Assembly (NCBI GenBank): GCA_044227605.1
Contig: JBGAWJ010000028.1
Location: 1-14,175, forward strand
Direction: 5' to 3'
From: JAEUKQ01 sp044227605
Lineage (GTDB): Bacteria > Pseudomonadota > Alphaproteobacteria > JAEUKQ01
Length of the DNA stretch: 14,175 nucleotides
Made by a program: the position numbers and the translations under genes. The notes under the pieces are model-generated. The model made no database searches and had not been told where the DNA came from. It worked only from the letters and a program-made list of their open reading frames with translations. Position 1 is the first letter of the stretch. Every line of letters begins with the position of its first letter. Below are positions 13,800-14,175 of the stretch, piece by piece.

Positions 13800-13841
13800 T
13801 GTACAGCTAAAGATCTATAGAGAAGATCTTTTGACTGTACA
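13800..13841 (-). ncRNA. Long conserved hairpin in the 3' region of copy B
   Basis: TGTACAG (13800-13806) pairs with CTGTACA (13835-13841). After a small internal loop AAAGATCT (13809-13816) pairs with AGATCTTT (13824-13831), loop of seven. It matches the position of the copy A hairpin and carries paired substitutions relative to it. A second stem GGTTACA/TGTAACC (13858-13880) lies between this hairpin and the stop codon. Confidence 0.55.
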
Positions 13842-13904
13842 TTCATCATAGTAGCCCGGTTACAAATACTTAATGTAACCACCAGCACAATCAATGGTAA
13901 TAAT

Positions 13905-14175
13905 TTATGGGGTGGTCAGCGGCGGTTTTTTCAGTATATCCGCCAGTTGTGGGTGGTTTTGGCAATAGGTACTAAGTTTATAGCAGTAAAAAAACATCCC
14001 CATTTTCACATAAAAACCATAAGCGCGGGTAAAAAACTGCTTGGTTTTTTTAATGTCCCCTTGTAGTTGATGTAATTTTCCCAAAACCACGTAACCATGG
14101 GCTTGTTGGGGGCGCATTCCTTCATTTTTACATAATTGCAGGGATTCGCTTAACAGGTGGATGATCTTTTCCTCC
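13905..14175 (-). CDS. C-terminus of a TPR protein of the adenylate-cyclase/AAA-ATPase-TPR type (5' part outside window)
   Basis: The frame is open from the right edge to the TAA at 13907-13905, giving the last 89 residues. They read as one or two TPR helices in the pattern of class III adenylate cyclase or predicted-ATPase proteins with C-terminal TPRs: LSESLQLCKNEGMRPQQAHG, then VLGKLHQLQGDIKKTKQFFTRAYGFYVKMGM, followed by a short polar tail. The GMRP...AH...LG.L....G......F..A...Y..MGM spacing is characteristic of that family, from family knowledge. The cyclase and ATPase domains, if present, lie outside the window. The ATG at 14117 is internal, not the start. The gene is followed by a structured 3' region and an intrinsic terminator, both duplicated at copy A. 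Confidence 0.7.
   Translation of the reverse strand, partial: EEKIIHLLSESLQLCKNEGMRPQQAHGYVVLGKLHQLQGDIKKTKQFFTRAYGFYVKMGMFFYCYKLSTYCQNHPQLADILKKPPLTTP

Noticed and set aside
1..14175. tRNA genes, CRISPR arrays, insertion sequences
   Set aside because: No TPsiC-type GGTTCRANNCC motif with a cloverleaf, no regularly spaced repeats and no transposase or terminal repeats with target duplication were seen.

Overview
The window looks like a chromosomal segment from a low-to-mid-GC alphaproteobacterium. The evidence is the style of CysQ, HrpB, the Tat-exported substrate-binding lipoprotein, the TfuA/YcaO pair, and the C-terminus of an adenylate-cyclase-type TPR ATPase. The decaying gene copies and sparse coding in the last 2 kb would suit a host-associated lineage with accumulating pseudogenes, but that is inference. 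No tRNA, rRNA, CRISPR array, transposase or integrase was recognised. A run of 10 N at 7320-7329 marks an assembly join.

Layout. Positions 1-2617 hold a minus-strand run: MFS transporter, CysQ phosphatase, Sua5/TsaC-type threonylcarbamoyl-AMP synthase (cut by the left edge). hrpB helicase (2695-5262, plus) is divergent from it and overlaps a TerB-like gene tail to tail. A divergent intergenic region then leads to a DppA-like Tat lipoprotein (5896-7585) interrupted by the N run. Positions 7667-10433 are a minus-strand set ycaO-tfuA-crp-like: a peptide/protein backbone thioamidation pair, 4-bp overlapping, followed by a Crp-family regulator. A CRP-box-like sequence lies about 90-110 bp upstream of ycaO. 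A 155-residue hypothetical gene with a good promoter follows at 10853-11320.

Positions 11327-14175 are accessory and poorly coding. They hold a 78-residue orphan small protein with an excellent Shine-Dalgarno site behind a terminator-like leader hairpin, several inverted repeats, and the remains of a tandem family of minus-strand TPR genes. The copy at the right edge (13905 onward) has an intact C-terminus. A second copy at about 13183-13425 is diverged and shortened. Both copies are followed on the minus strand by an approximately 200-nt 3' region with a long hairpin, then an intrinsic terminator. The long hairpin is conserved in shape, with two compensatory base-pair changes between copies.

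The two strongest leads are the stand-alone YcaO-TfuA pair with a possible Crp-family feedback loop and no visible precursor, and the covarying 3' RNA structure attached to the TPR gene copies.
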